From: Olleya sp. YS
GTDB lineage: Bacteria; Bacteroidota; Bacteroidia; Flavobacteriales; Flavobacteriaceae
Length of the DNA: 64,000 nucleotides
Direction of reading: 5' to 3'
NCBI RefSeq assembly: GCF_029760915.1
Contig: NZ_CP121685.1
Location: 656,001 to 720,000, forward strand
The notes under the pieces were generated by a model. That model searched no databases. It was not told where the DNA came from and saw only the letters and a list, made by a program, of their open reading frames with translations. The first letter of the stretch is position 1. Every line of letters begins with the position of its first letter. Made by a program: the position numbers and the translations under genes. Shown here piece by piece: positions 1 to 8,881 of the stretch.

Positions 1-1115
1 GTTATTGTATAATTCTCAAATGGTAAGATTTCAAAATTATATTTAGCTTCATCATCAGAATTTACAACAGCTACTGGCTCTCCTTCATCATTAAATAAAG
101 TAATTTTAGCATTTGGTAATGGTATTTTAGTTTCGCTATCAACGATGACTCCTTTTAATTGCTGAGGCACCAATTCCATATTAAATTTATAAATGTCATG
201 TCTTCCTTTTCCTAAAGATTTGTCAGAAGATAAATAACCTCTTGTTCTAGACGCTAAAAAGAATGCAACCTCATCATACTGTGTATTAATAGTACTACCT
301 AAGTTAACAGGTTGACTGTAACCTGATCTTCTAATTCTACTAGTAAATACATCAAAACCTCCTATATTAGCATGTCCTTTAGACGAAAAGTAAATTTGCT
401 TTCCATCTTTAGATATAGATGGATACTTATCATCTTCTGCTGTGTTAATTTGGTCACCCAAATTTACAGCGTCATATAAAGTTCCATCAGGTCTAATTCT
501 AGCTACGTACAAATCAAAACCTCCAAAGCCTCCAGGTTTGTTTGAAGAAAAGTATAATTTGTCTCCATTTGGATTTACAAAAGGGTTCTCTATAGAATAA
601 CCATCAACATTAATATCTAATAATTGCTGCTCTATCCAATTTCCTTTTGAGTTTTTCTCTAAAGTAGTTTTATATAATTTATAGATTGCAGAACCATCTT
701 CTGTACTTCTTGTATAATACATAGTCTGACCATCTGGTAAAAAACTAACTTGATCTTCGTTATCTAACGTATTTATTAACCTTGAAAATAAAATTGGATT
801 ATCTAATGTACCATCTTTATTAATATCAACACAAAATAAATTACGGTAACCTTCGTCAGTTGATTTGTCTGTTTTTGCTAATCCACCTAGTTTTTTAGCA
901 GAAACCATAATAAATTTATTCATAAAAAATCCAGAACCAAATTCTGAATATTTAGTATTGATACCTGTATCTAAGGTCACAAAGCTGTAACCATTGTTAC
1001 CAATGACTTCAACATTAGAATCTGTTATATTAGAATCCTCTATATATTCGGCTGTATCTTGAGAAAAAGATAGTTGTGTTATAAAAAACACTACACACAC
1101 ATACAATGACTTCAT
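1..1115 (-). CDS. PD40-repeat envelope protein, probably OmpA family (3' end cut by window)
   Basis: The reading frame is open from an ATG at 1115 to the window edge (371 codons, no stop), so the C-terminus lies outside. A signal peptide of about 19 residues (MKSLYVCVVFFITQLSFSQ) is followed by WD40/PD40-like beta-propeller motifs such as LYFSSNKPGGFGGFDLY and IYFSSKGHANIGGFDVF. A carboxypeptidase-regulatory-like segment follows (GVIVDSETKIPLPNAKI). This order matches the complete OmpA protein at 50350-52233, so a peptidoglycan-binding OmpA domain probably follows beyond the edge. That is inference. Such proteins usually accompany PorP/SprF and T9SS cargo, but no PorP gene lies directly upstream here. 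Confidence 0.85.
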   Translation of the reverse strand, partial: MKSLYVCVVFFITQLSFSQDTAEYIEDSNITDSNVEVIGNNGYSFVTLDTGINTKYSEFGSGFFMNKFIMVSAKKLGGLAKTDKSTDEGYRNLFCVDINKDGTLDNPILFSRLINTLDNEDQVSFLPDGQTMYYTRSTEDGSAIYKLYKTTLEKNSKGNWIEQQLLDINVDGYSIENPFVNPNGDKLYFSSNKPGGFGGFDLYVARIRPDGTLYDAVNLGDQINTAEDDKYPSISKDGKQIYFSSKGHANIGGFDVFTSRIRRSGYSQPVNLGSTINTQYDEVAFFLASRTRGYLSSDKSLGKGRHDIYKFNMELVPQQLKGVIVDSETKIPLPNAKITLFNDEGEPVAVVNSDDEAKYNFEILPFENYTI

Positions 1116-1439
1116 AATTAAGGGCTTTAAAATGAATTAATACATTGTAAATATATACCAATGACTTATTTACAGCATAAGAATTAGATGAATTGCCATA
1201 ATAATCGATATGGACAATGCATTTTGTCGAAAACTACTATAAAACAACTATTTAATAGTAATTGTTTAATAAATACTATAAAAATTAAGCGTATTATAAA
1301 TTATTTGCAGTAAAAATTTAGATTTAATGAAGATTTTATTTTAGTATTAAAAGCTATTTTACACTTAGCTATTGAATTAGCTTTTTATCGGTAATTAAGT
1401 AAAGTATTGAATAAAATAAATCCGATAAACGGTAAATCA
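1116..1439. other. 324-bp AT-rich intergenic region
   Basis: No gene or RNA is seen between the start of the partial PD40 protein and the end of the GH3 gene. An AAAAGCTA/TAGCTTTT inverted pair (1349-1356 and 1378-1385) could form a weak hairpin downstream of the GH3 gene. Its 21-base loop makes a terminator call doubtful. The promoter of the left-hand gene should lie in 1116-1170, but no exact TAnnTTTG was found there. Confidence 0.4.
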
Positions 1440-2954
1440 TTATTTATTTAAAGCCAATAAATCATCAAGATATTGTCTAGTATTTGATAATCTTGGCACT
1501 TTGTGTTGACCTCCAAGTTTATCATTTAACTTTAACCAATCGTAAAATAGTTGTTCTCTAGCCACATTAATTTTTGGTTTATTAAGTGTCATATTATTGT
1601 AGCGTTTAGCTTCGTAATCTGAATTTAAGCTTTTTAACGCGTTATCAAATAGTTCATTAAAATAATTCAAGTCTTTTGGAGGAGTTTTAAATTCTATTAA
1701 CCATTCATGAGCGCCTTTTTCTTTACCTTCCATAAATATTGGTGCTGCTGTATAATCTACAATTTCGGATTTTGTTTTTTTACATACCTTTTTTAAAGCA
1801 TCTTCAGCATTTTCAATAATTAACTCTTCTCCAAAGACATTAATATGGTGTTTGGTACGACCAGATACTTTTATTCTATAAGGACTTATTGATACAAATC
1901 TTACAGTATCTCCTATTTTATATCGCCAGAGTCCAGCGTTGGTAGTTATGACTACAGCATAGTTTTTATTAAGTTCTACTTCACTAAGCGGAATAATTTT
2001 CTGATCTTTTGTTCCATATGCATCCATTGGGATAAACTCGTAAAAAATACCATAATCCAACATTAATAATAAGTCTCCAGAATAGTTTTGATCTTGTATG
2101 GCAAAAAACCCTTCTGAAGCATTATACGTTTCGTAATATTTAAATTCTTTTTTTGGTAAAATATTTCTGTATTGTTCTATGTAAGGATTAAAACTTACGC
2201 CTCCATGAAAATAAACTTCTAGATTTGGCCAAACATCAAACAAGTTTGTTTTTTCGGTTTTATCCAATATATTATTTAATAAAACCAACATCCAACTTGG
2301 TACACCTGCTAGACTGGTAACATTTTCATTTATAGTCTCATTAACTATCGCAGCCATTTTTGTTTCCCACTCACTCATTAAAGACACTTTACTACTAGGT
2401 GTACTACTAAATTCTGCCCAAAAAGGCATATTATCTATTAATATAGCGCTTAAATCTCCAAAGACGGTTCCGTTTTCTTTGTAAAGCTCCTTACTTCCAC
2501 CTAAGCGTAAGCTTTTACCAGTAAATAGCTGCGAATCTTGATTATTATTTAAATACATACATAATAAATCTTTACTAGCTGCATAATGGCAATCTTCTAA
2601 ACTATCAATACTTACAGGAATAAATTTACTTTTGGCACTTGTGGTTCCGCTAGATTTTGCAAACCACTTAATAGGTTTAGGCCAAAAAATATTATTTTCA
2701 CCTTGTCTACTTCGTTCTATACTATCTTGAAAATCTTCATAGGTAGTTATTGGTACTCGCTCTGCAAATGTTGCATAATTTTTTATTGAAGAAAACTCGT
2801 AAGACCTTCCCATTTCTGTGTCTTTAGCGGTATCTAATAAACTAAATAATAACTCTTGTTGCACCTCGTTTGGGTACTTTAAAAACAACTCTATTTGATG
2901 AAATCGCTTCTTTAAAAACCAAGATGCAATAGAATTAACAAGAGGAATTGGCAT
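1440..2954 (-). CDS. GH3 auxin-responsive promoter family protein (acyl-adenylating enzyme)
   Basis: This 504-residue protein is a bacterial GH3 homologue. GH3 enzymes belong to the ANL adenylating superfamily, and the plant members conjugate amino acids to hormones such as auxin or jasmonate through an acyl-AMP. Three nucleotide-binding motifs are visible: SSGTT at 101-105, YNASEG at 277-282, and GRTKHHINVFGE at 365-376. Length and motif order match full-length family members. No signal peptide is present, so it is likely cytoplasmic. It is divergent from the DUF2797 gene with only 42 bp between the starts. The substrate in flavobacteria cannot be read from sequence. Confidence 0.92.
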   Translation of the reverse strand: MPIPLVNSIASWFLKKRFHQIELFLKYPNEVQQELLFSLLDTAKDTEMGRSYEFSSIKNYATFAERVPITTYEDFQDSIERSRQGENNIFWPKPIKWFAKSSGTTSAKSKFIPVSIDSLEDCHYAASKDLLCMYLNNNQDSQLFTGKSLRLGGSKELYKENGTVFGDLSAILIDNMPFWAEFSSTPSSKVSLMSEWETKMAAIVNETINENVTSLAGVPSWMLVLLNNILDKTEKTNLFDVWPNLEVYFHGGVSFNPYIEQYRNILPKKEFKYYETYNASEGFFAIQDQNYSGDLLLMLDYGIFYEFIPMDAYGTKDQKIIPLSEVELNKNYAVVITTNAGLWRYKIGDTVRFVSISPYRIKVSGRTKHHINVFGEELIIENAEDALKKVCKKTKSEIVDYTAAPIFMEGKEKGAHEWLIEFKTPPKDLNYFNELFDNALKSLNSDYEAKRYNNMTLNKPKINVAREQLFYDWLKLNDKLGGQHKVPRLSNTRQYLDDLLALNK

Positions 2955-2996
2955 AGTTATTTGTATCTTTAAGTTTTAAAAATAATACTTTTTTTT

Positions 2997-3791
2997 ATGA
3001 CCTACCAAGGTGTTTTAACAAAAATGCAAACCGAATTTTTAGAGCCTATTTCTTATTATCTAGTCTTTAAAAACGATTTTATAAATCTTAACCAATTATT
3101 AAACAAAACATTACAGTTTACTTTTATAGGTCATGAGTGTTTAAACTGCCATTTAAACAAACCTATATACCGTCAAGGATTTTGCAAAAGCTGCTTTTTT
3201 GACATTCCACAAGCTGCAGATTGGATTATGAATCCTGAGTTAAGTCAGGCGCATTTAGATATAGAAGACAGAGATTTAGCTTACGAAAAACAAGTGCAAC
3301 TACAACCACATATTGTATATCTTGCCAACTCTAGTAATGTAAAAGTTGGTGTTACTAGAAAAAGTCAAGTCCCTACACGATGGATAGATCAAGGTGCACA
3401 TGAAGCTATAGAAATTGTTGAAGTTCCTAACCGTTATTTAGCAGGCATTACAGAAGTTGCTTTAAAAAATCATATTGGTGATAAAACCAATTGGAGAACC
3501 ATGCTAAAAAATGATATTGTTGATGAAAATCTAGTAGAATGGCGAGATAAGCTGAAGCAATACATTCCTGACGAAGCTAAACCATATTTTATTGAGGATA
3601 ATCAAGAAACTAACATCCAGTTTCCAGTCTTAAACTATCCTAAAAAACCTAAGTCATTAAACTTTGAAAAAGCGCAACACTATAAAGGTATATTAAAAGG
3701 AATAAAAGGTCAATACCTAATTTTTGAAGATGATACAGTTTGCAACATTAGAAGTAATGAAGGACTTGTGGTTAAAATTGATGTTTTATAA
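2997..3791 (+). CDS. DUF2797 domain-containing protein
   Basis: A 264-residue protein recognised as DUF2797. A four-cysteine zinc-ribbon-like site is formed by C48, C51, C63 and C66 (CLNC...CKSC). The segment after residue about 100 (IVYLANSSNVKVGVTRKSQVPTRW begins with a GIY-YIG-like YLANSSNVKVGVT pattern) recalls small nuclease or UvrC-like folds, but that link is only inference. No signal peptide or membrane segment is seen. The function of the family is unknown to me. Confidence 0.88.
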   Translation: MTYQGVLTKMQTEFLEPISYYLVFKNDFINLNQLLNKTLQFTFIGHECLNCHLNKPIYRQGFCKSCFFDIPQAADWIMNPELSQAHLDIEDRDLAYEKQVQLQPHIVYLANSSNVKVGVTRKSQVPTRWIDQGAHEAIEIVEVPNRYLAGITEVALKNHIGDKTNWRTMLKNDIVDENLVEWRDKLKQYIPDEAKPYFIEDNQETNIQFPVLNYPKKPKSLNFEKAQHYKGILKGIKGQYLIFEDDTVCNIRSNEGLVVKIDVL

Positions 3792-3845
3792 TTTTATTAA
3801 CAGCACAAACGACTGATTATAAGTAAATTGAAATAAAAATTTACT

Positions 3846-4070
3846 ATGAAAATTCCTGTTATGTTTTGGGTAGCTATTACGACGCTACTATTAGTTACAG
3901 TTATCATAATGGTAGCTATGGATATGGCTTTTAATTGGGTGTTTTACTTGACTGTTTTAGGACAAGTTTTAGTTGGCGTAATGGTCTATAAAGTTCTTAA
4001 AGACAATTATTTTACCGATAAAACTTTTGAAAATTTTTACGAGGACAGACCTATAAATTATCGTAAGTAA
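3846..4070 (+). CDS. Small two-helix membrane protein, unknown function
   Basis: A 74-residue protein with two hydrophobic helices (about 5-24 and 30-50) and a charged C-terminal tail rich in aromatic and acidic residues (TFENFYEDRPINY). It starts 54 bp after the DUF2797 stop on the same strand and ends 9 bp from the convergent carbonic anhydrase gene. I do not recognise a named family. Its clean spacing and typical membrane topology support a real gene. Confidence 0.75.
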   Translation: MKIPVMFWVAITTLLLVTVIIMVAMDMAFNWVFYLTVLGQVLVGVMVYKVLKDNYFTDKTFENFYEDRPINYRK

Positions 4071-4079
4071 TATTATTTA

Positions 4080-4592
4080 CTATTTAAACCAGCTAGAGTA
4101 TTTAATGTAATTTTCTGCAATTCTGTTAATTTCTCCATGGATTAGCTCTTTACTTATATCCTTTACTTTTTTGGCTGGGACACCTGCATAAATACTTCCA
4201 GATTCTACAACTGTATTCTGTGTCACTACTGCTCCTGCTGCTACAATGCTATTACTTTCTACTACACAATTATCCATGATAATACTTCCCATACCTATCA
4301 ACACATTGTCTTGTATAGTACAACCGTGGACTATGGCATTATGACCTATTGAGACGTTATTTCCAATATTTGTTGGATATTTTTGATACGTACAGTGTAC
4401 TACTGCTCCATCTTGGACATTTACTTTGTCTCCTAATTTTATATAATGCACATCACCACGTAAGACTGCATTAAACCAAATACTACAGTGTTTACCAAAT
4501 TGCACATCGCCAACTATGGTAGCGTTTTCTGCTATATAACAATCTTCTGGAATTTGAGGTGATTTACCGTTTACGGATTTTATAATTGGCAT
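4080..4592 (-). CDS. Gamma carbonic anhydrase family protein (left-handed beta-helix)
   Basis: A 170-residue hexapeptide-repeat protein of the YrdA/PaaY/gamma-CA type, the usual length for the family. Imperfect [IV]-G-x-x repeats run through most of the chain, and the three metal-ligand histidines of gamma carbonic anhydrases fit H66, H84 and H89 (VVHCTY, IGHNAIVHG). Members bind zinc or iron at trimer interfaces. Many bacterial homologues have weak or no measured CO2 hydration, so the enzymatic role is by family only. It is cytoplasmic, with no signal sequence. Confidence 0.92.
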   Translation of the reverse strand: MPIIKSVNGKSPQIPEDCYIAENATIVGDVQFGKHCSIWFNAVLRGDVHYIKLGDKVNVQDGAVVHCTYQKYPTNIGNNVSIGHNAIVHGCTIQDNVLIGMGSIIMDNCVVESNSIVAAGAVVTQNTVVESGSIYAGVPAKKVKDISKELIHGEINRIAENYIKYSSWFK

Positions 4593-4633
4593 GATTTATA
4601 TTTAAGGTTTTTATTAATTTATTAAGTTAACTA

Positions 4634-5368
4634 TCAATTAAAATAAGACAGTAAATCAGATTTTTTGGAGGCTGAAACCATAATTTCTTTACCATTACTT
4701 AATATTACGCTTCCTCCTTTTCCTTTAATGTACTTAACAACTTCGCCAACATTTACAAGATAGCTTTTATGTACACGTGCAAATCCTGAAGGCGTTAAAG
4801 CATCTTCAAAATATTTAAGTGTCTTACTAACTAACTTCTTTTTGTTATTTTTTAAATAAATCTCGGTATAATTGTCATCTGCTTTACAATACAATATATC
4901 CTTAGTATTTAAAACCTCAAAACCATCTTGTTGCGGTATTGTTATTTTACCTTCTACATTGTTGGTTTTTGGGATAAGCACCTGATCTTGTAACGCATCT
5001 TCTTTAGTTCTTATTTCCATGACGTAATCTACAGCTTTGATAAGCTCGTCAATATCAATAGGCTTCATTAAATAATAAGAAGCGTGTGCATTGAGTGCAT
5101 CCATTGCGTAATTATTGTAGGCAGTAACAAATACAGTCTCAAAATCACGATCACCTACTTTGTCTAACAAATCAAATGCATTGCCATAAGGCATCTCTAC
5201 ATCTAGAAATACAAGATCTAAATCTAAGTTTCTTATTAGCTCTAATCCTTCGTTAATATTGGAAGCTTCTCCTAAAATGTTAACATTAGGACAATATTTA
5301 GCTAGATAATTTTTTAAAATTAATCTACTGTTTTCTTCGTCTTCTACTAGTATTGCATTTAGTTTCAT
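4634..5368 (-). CDS. LytTR-family response regulator
   Basis: Two-domain regulator. A receiver domain occupies about residues 3-120 with phosphoacceptor D56 (VFLDVEMP) and the acidic pair near residue 10. A LytTR DNA-binding domain occupies about 140-244 (typical FARVHKSYLVNV and SNGKEI segments). It lies just downstream of the histidine kinase gene and is surely its partner. I chose the ATG at 5368 (MKLNAILVEDEENS). An in-frame ATG at 5374 would add MI but overlaps a palindromic repeat at 5373-5395. LytTR regulators of this type control envelope or secretion genes in other bacteria. The target here is unknown. Confidence 0.93.
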   Translation of the reverse strand: MKLNAILVEDEENSRLILKNYLAKYCPNVNILGEASNINEGLELIRNLDLDLVFLDVEMPYGNAFDLLDKVGDRDFETVFVTAYNNYAMDALNAHASYYLMKPIDIDELIKAVDYVMEIRTKEDALQDQVLIPKTNNVEGKITIPQQDGFEVLNTKDILYCKADDNYTEIYLKNNKKKLVSKTLKYFEDALTPSGFARVHKSYLVNVGEVVKYIKGKGGSVILSNGKEIMVSASKKSDLLSYFN

Positions 5369-5372
5369 AATC

Positions 5373-5395
5373 AATTTCCTGCGTAGGCAGAAATT
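5373..5395. repeat. REP-like palindrome between kinase and regulator genes
   Basis: AATTTCCTGC-GTA-GGCAGAAATT is a near-perfect inverted repeat in the 64-bp gap between the histidine kinase stop and the response regulator start. A second copy of the same core (TTCCTGC-N4-GCAGAAAT) is at 50228-50249 before ruvB. Confidence 0.7.
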
Positions 5396-5432
5396 TTTTA
5401 GTTATTTACTTTGTCTCTAAAATTGTAATCTC

Positions 5433-7598
5433 TTAATCTTTTTTCAAAGTCACCACAACCTTGGTCCCAACATCACCTTGGTTTCCATTATCATCAATAA
5501 AGACATCTACTTTATCCTTATACATTTCGTTTAAAATAGACACCCGTTTTTTAATGTTTCCTAACCCTTTAGAGTTATGTTTTTGTTGATTTTCGGTCTT
5601 TAAACTTTTTGACTTTTTACGTCCTATTCCGTTATCTGCAATTGTAATTTCAATTTCTCCAATACGTTTTTTGGAGATTGAAATAGCTAATACACCTTTT
5701 TCTTCTTTGTAGCGCAATCCATGCCATACAGCATTTTCTATATATGGCTGCAGTAACATTGGTGGAATTTTGTAGGCTTCTACATCTATAGTATTATCAA
5801 CCTTAATGGTATAGTCAAATTTATCTTTAAATCTAAAATGCTCTAATTTTGTATACAACTCAATAAGCTCAATTTCTTTTTCTAACGGAATAAAATCTTC
5901 TTCAGAATTTTCTAAAACTGCTCGCATTAGCTTAGAAAAATCTGATAGATATTTGTTAGCTGTTCGCTCATCATTAGTGGCAATAAAACTGTTAACCGAG
6001 TTTAATGCGTTGAAGATAAAATGCGGATTCATCTGACTGCGCAAAGATTTTAAAGCCAATAAATTATTAGCTAACTTTTGTTGCTTAATATATTTATACA
6101 TTAAGTAAGCGGTTAATGCTAATAGAAGTAAACCTCCAATTAAGGAATAAATTATTAATTGTTGGCGCTTGTTTTTCTCATCAGACAACTCGACTTGACT
6201 CAAGGTCAATTTTCTGTCCGTTTCTAAAGTATTTATGCGGTTTTGTTTTTCTACAATACGCTTATTAAATCTGGCTGCTTGAGCTATTTCTTGCTCTTTT
6301 TTAATGTATAACTCATCAACCGTTTTTGTGTATTCTTCAAATGCCAAACGTGCTTTATCAATATTTCCTGCTTCCAAATACACATCAGATATTTTTTTTG
6401 TAGCATCTTTTTTTACTATTAAATCTTCACGTTTATCTGCTTCAGCAATACTTTTTTCTAAATACGGAATGGCTTCCTCGTAATCTTTTTGAAGAAAATA
6501 AGCATTCCCAATTTTATAGTTTTGCTTTTGTTTGGTTATTGCGCTTTCGTTATCAATAATAGAATCTTTTTCTATTGCATCAATATCTTTAATAATTTCT
6601 TTTCTGGTCTGTATTTCCGCATCATAAGAGCGGTTTACATTCTGAAAATCTGCAAATTTAACCTTCTGCTCTACTTCTCTGGTTTTATTTTCTTTAGCAG
6701 CTAAAACTACTGAGTTTTCAAGTAAGTCTTCAGCCATTTCTTTTTCTCCTTCTTCATTATACACTTCACCTAATTTAGAGTTTAAGTCCGTTATTTTTGA
6801 CTGTATGTTGTTTTCGGACGCTACTTTCAATCCGTCTTTATATGCGGTTGTTGCCTTTTTATTGTCCTTAGTTTTAACATACACATCACCTAACCCTTCT
6901 TGCCTCAATACATGTTGCCAGTTAGATAAATTTTCTGGCTTTAAACTGTTGTAAATAGCTAAACTCTCTTGATAATTTTTATTATTAAAATAAGCTTTAG
7001 CCAGTTTTAAACTAACGTCGTTAGACTTTACGTTATTTAAACTTATTCTATAATTGGTTACCGCTAAATCAAATTGTTTCCAATGCATGTAGACATCTGC
7101 TAACACTTCAAAAGCTTCTGCGTTTTGTTTAACTGAAGTGCTTTTTGGAATGCTCTCTGTAATAAATTGAATACTTTTTTCAGCAGATTTTTTCTTATAG
7201 AATATTGCCGAATCTATTGCACTTTCAAAACTGTTATCTTTTATTTTATTTTTATAAATGTATGATCTATCAATAACAGGTTCTACTTCAACCCTAATAT
7301 CATCATCAGATTTCACTTTATAATAAATAGTTTCAAAGTCCTTATGACTTATCATAATTTCGTCACCCATTTGGACATCAATTCTAAATTCTCCACCAAT
7401 ATTTGTACTTGTGTAAGAGCCACCATTTACTTGGATGTTAACATCTGAAATTGGATCGTTATTATTACTTTCTCTTACCAAACCTTTAACGGTAAATGTT
7501 TCTCTTTTAGAATCATTTAATTGGTCTTGTGCGTACAAAGATTGCTGTACTATAAGACATAAAAAAAGAGGAATAATTAAATGTAGGTGTTTCATCAA
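5433..7598 (-). CDS. TPR-containing sensor histidine kinase (LytS/His_kinase type)
   Basis: A 721-residue membrane kinase. In order: signal peptide (about 1-23), carboxypeptidase-regulatory-like beta domain (about 35-105, VKGLVRESNNNDPISDVNI), TPR repeats (about 155-430), a coiled coil, and one membrane helix at 481-503. A cytoplasmic LytS-type dimerisation domain follows with H526 in QMNPHFIFNALNSV. An ATPase domain ends the chain, with an N-box YIENAVWHGL and a DNGIG box. The TPRs are predicted to lie in the periplasm and probably sense a protein or cell-wall signal (inference). It pairs with the LytTR regulator directly downstream. Confidence 0.93.
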   Translation of the reverse strand: MMKHLHLIIPLFLCLIVQQSLYAQDQLNDSKRETFTVKGLVRESNNNDPISDVNIQVNGGSYTSTNIGGEFRIDVQMGDEIMISHKDFETIYYKVKSDDDIRVEVEPVIDRSYIYKNKIKDNSFESAIDSAIFYKKKSAEKSIQFITESIPKSTSVKQNAEAFEVLADVYMHWKQFDLAVTNYRISLNNVKSNDVSLKLAKAYFNNKNYQESLAIYNSLKPENLSNWQHVLRQEGLGDVYVKTKDNKKATTAYKDGLKVASENNIQSKITDLNSKLGEVYNEEGEKEMAEDLLENSVVLAAKENKTREVEQKVKFADFQNVNRSYDAEIQTRKEIIKDIDAIEKDSIIDNESAITKQKQNYKIGNAYFLQKDYEEAIPYLEKSIAEADKREDLIVKKDATKKISDVYLEAGNIDKARLAFEEYTKTVDELYIKKEQEIAQAARFNKRIVEKQNRINTLETDRKLTLSQVELSDEKNKRQQLIIYSLIGGLLLLALTAYLMYKYIKQQKLANNLLALKSLRSQMNPHFIFNALNSVNSFIATNDERTANKYLSDFSKLMRAVLENSEEDFIPLEKEIELIELYTKLEHFRFKDKFDYTIKVDNTIDVEAYKIPPMLLQPYIENAVWHGLRYKEEKGVLAISISKKRIGEIEITIADNGIGRKKSKSLKTENQQKHNSKGLGNIKKRVSILNEMYKDKVDVFIDDNGNQGDVGTKVVVTLKKD

Positions 7599-7800
7599 TA
7601 AAATTCTAAAACATAAACTTACGCACTTTAAATCATTTAATAAAATGTGATTTTCCTGTTTAAGAGTTAAAAGGAGAGTAAAAAGAAGGCTTTACTCATT
7701 TGTAAACTAACCTCACTCATTTATACAATGAGTTCCCTCATTTTGAATTTTGTTTTAATTAATATGCTTCTAGGTTTACCAAAACAAAATTTAAATAATT

Positions 7801-8814
7801 ATGAAATACACAACATTCGCTTATCTATTACTTTTACTTTCATTTAGTGCTCAAGCACAACATAAAGGCAATTACAATGAAGGCATTTCTAGGCAAAATA
7901 TTGCTACAGGCAATGCAGTAGTTTATGGACATTCACCTAAACATATGACTCCTAATTTAAATCCAAGCAGCACCATTATTATAGATGTTAGAGCATTGCA
8001 AAATGTAAAAGCCAATTCTTACACAGCTATTTTTAATGTCTCACAAATTGGCAAAACAGCTGATTCAACCAACCTATTAATGAATAATCGTATAAATAAT
8101 ATTAAAAGAGAATTAGCACAATACGGAATTTTTGAAAAAGACATTGCAATTGACGTCATTTCGTTTGTTCCAGTTTATGAAGTTGAAGTCACTAAAAAAC
8201 TATTTAGCAAAACCTATACAGAAGTCCCTAAAGGATTTGAATTACAACAGAATATCCATATCCAATTTACCAAAACACAACAGTTTGAAAATATTTTAAC
8301 TGCTTGTGCAAAAAATGAAATTTACAATTTAGTAAAAGTGGATTACTTTATTGAAAACATAGCAGAAGTCTACAAAAATTTACAAACCAAATTATTAGCC
8401 CTTATCGCAGATAAAAAAGAGTATTATTCTATTTTAGGTTTTGATTTAAAAGACTATAATTCTATAATGGCTGATCAAAAATATTGCTATTTCCCAAAAG
8501 ATTTTTATCAAAATTATCAAGCTTATAATAGTATCTCGTTTCAAGCTTTAAAGCAAGACAAAGGTGTGACAGAAGCTAAAAAGCAAACGTCTTATTACTA
8601 TCAACCTTTATCCTACGAAAATTATGATATAGTAGTCAATCCATCTATTTTAGAACCTGTAGTACAAATAGGTATGGAAATAAAATTACACTTTACACCA
8701 AAACCTAAAGAGCAAGAAGTAAAACCAGAGGTTAAAACTGAAATTAAACACAAATACTATGTAATTTCTCCAGACGGAAGCATAGATGTCAAAGAGTTAA
8801 AAACAGATAATTAA
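7801..8814 (+). CDS. SIMPL-domain (DUF541-like) exported protein
   Basis: A 337-residue protein with a signal peptide (about 1-19, ending SAQAQ). The N-terminal half resembles SIMPL/DUF541 proteins: an early GNAVVYGH strand, repeated hydrophobic strands, and LLMNNRINNIKRELAQYGI, where counting variables to the -n power of the signal is typical of the fold. The C-terminal segment is rich in Lys, Pro and Glu (about 300-320) before YYVISPDGSIDV. The family is envelope-associated and poorly characterised. It is transcribed away from the histidine kinase, with 202 bp between them, and ends at a strong bidirectional terminator. Confidence 0.7.
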   Translation: MKYTTFAYLLLLLSFSAQAQHKGNYNEGISRQNIATGNAVVYGHSPKHMTPNLNPSSTIIIDVRALQNVKANSYTAIFNVSQIGKTADSTNLLMNNRINNIKRELAQYGIFEKDIAIDVISFVPVYEVEVTKKLFSKTYTEVPKGFELQQNIHIQFTKTQQFENILTACAKNEIYNLVKVDYFIENIAEVYKNLQTKLLALIADKKEYYSILGFDLKDYNSIMADQKYCYFPKDFYQNYQAYNSISFQALKQDKGVTEAKKQTSYYYQPLSYENYDIVVNPSILEPVVQIGMEIKLHFTPKPKEQEVKPEVKTEIKHKYYVISPDGSIDVKELKTDN

Positions 8815-8833
8815 AAATTATAACTTAACCCAT

Positions 8834-8865
8834 AAAAAAAGCCTCGCGATTGCGAGGCTTTTTTT
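8834..8865. terminator. Bidirectional intrinsic terminator
   Basis: A perfect hairpin, seven A, GCCTCGC, loop GATT, GCGAGGC, seven T. It separates two convergent genes (SIMPL protein and PorP) and can serve both strands. Confidence 0.92.
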
Positions 8866-8881
8866 ATATCTTTTTTTGTGT

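Noticed and set aside
1349-1386. Possible terminator after the GH3 gene
   Set aside because: The stem is only 8 bp with a 21-base loop and no strong T-run; kept only as a note in the intergenic entry.
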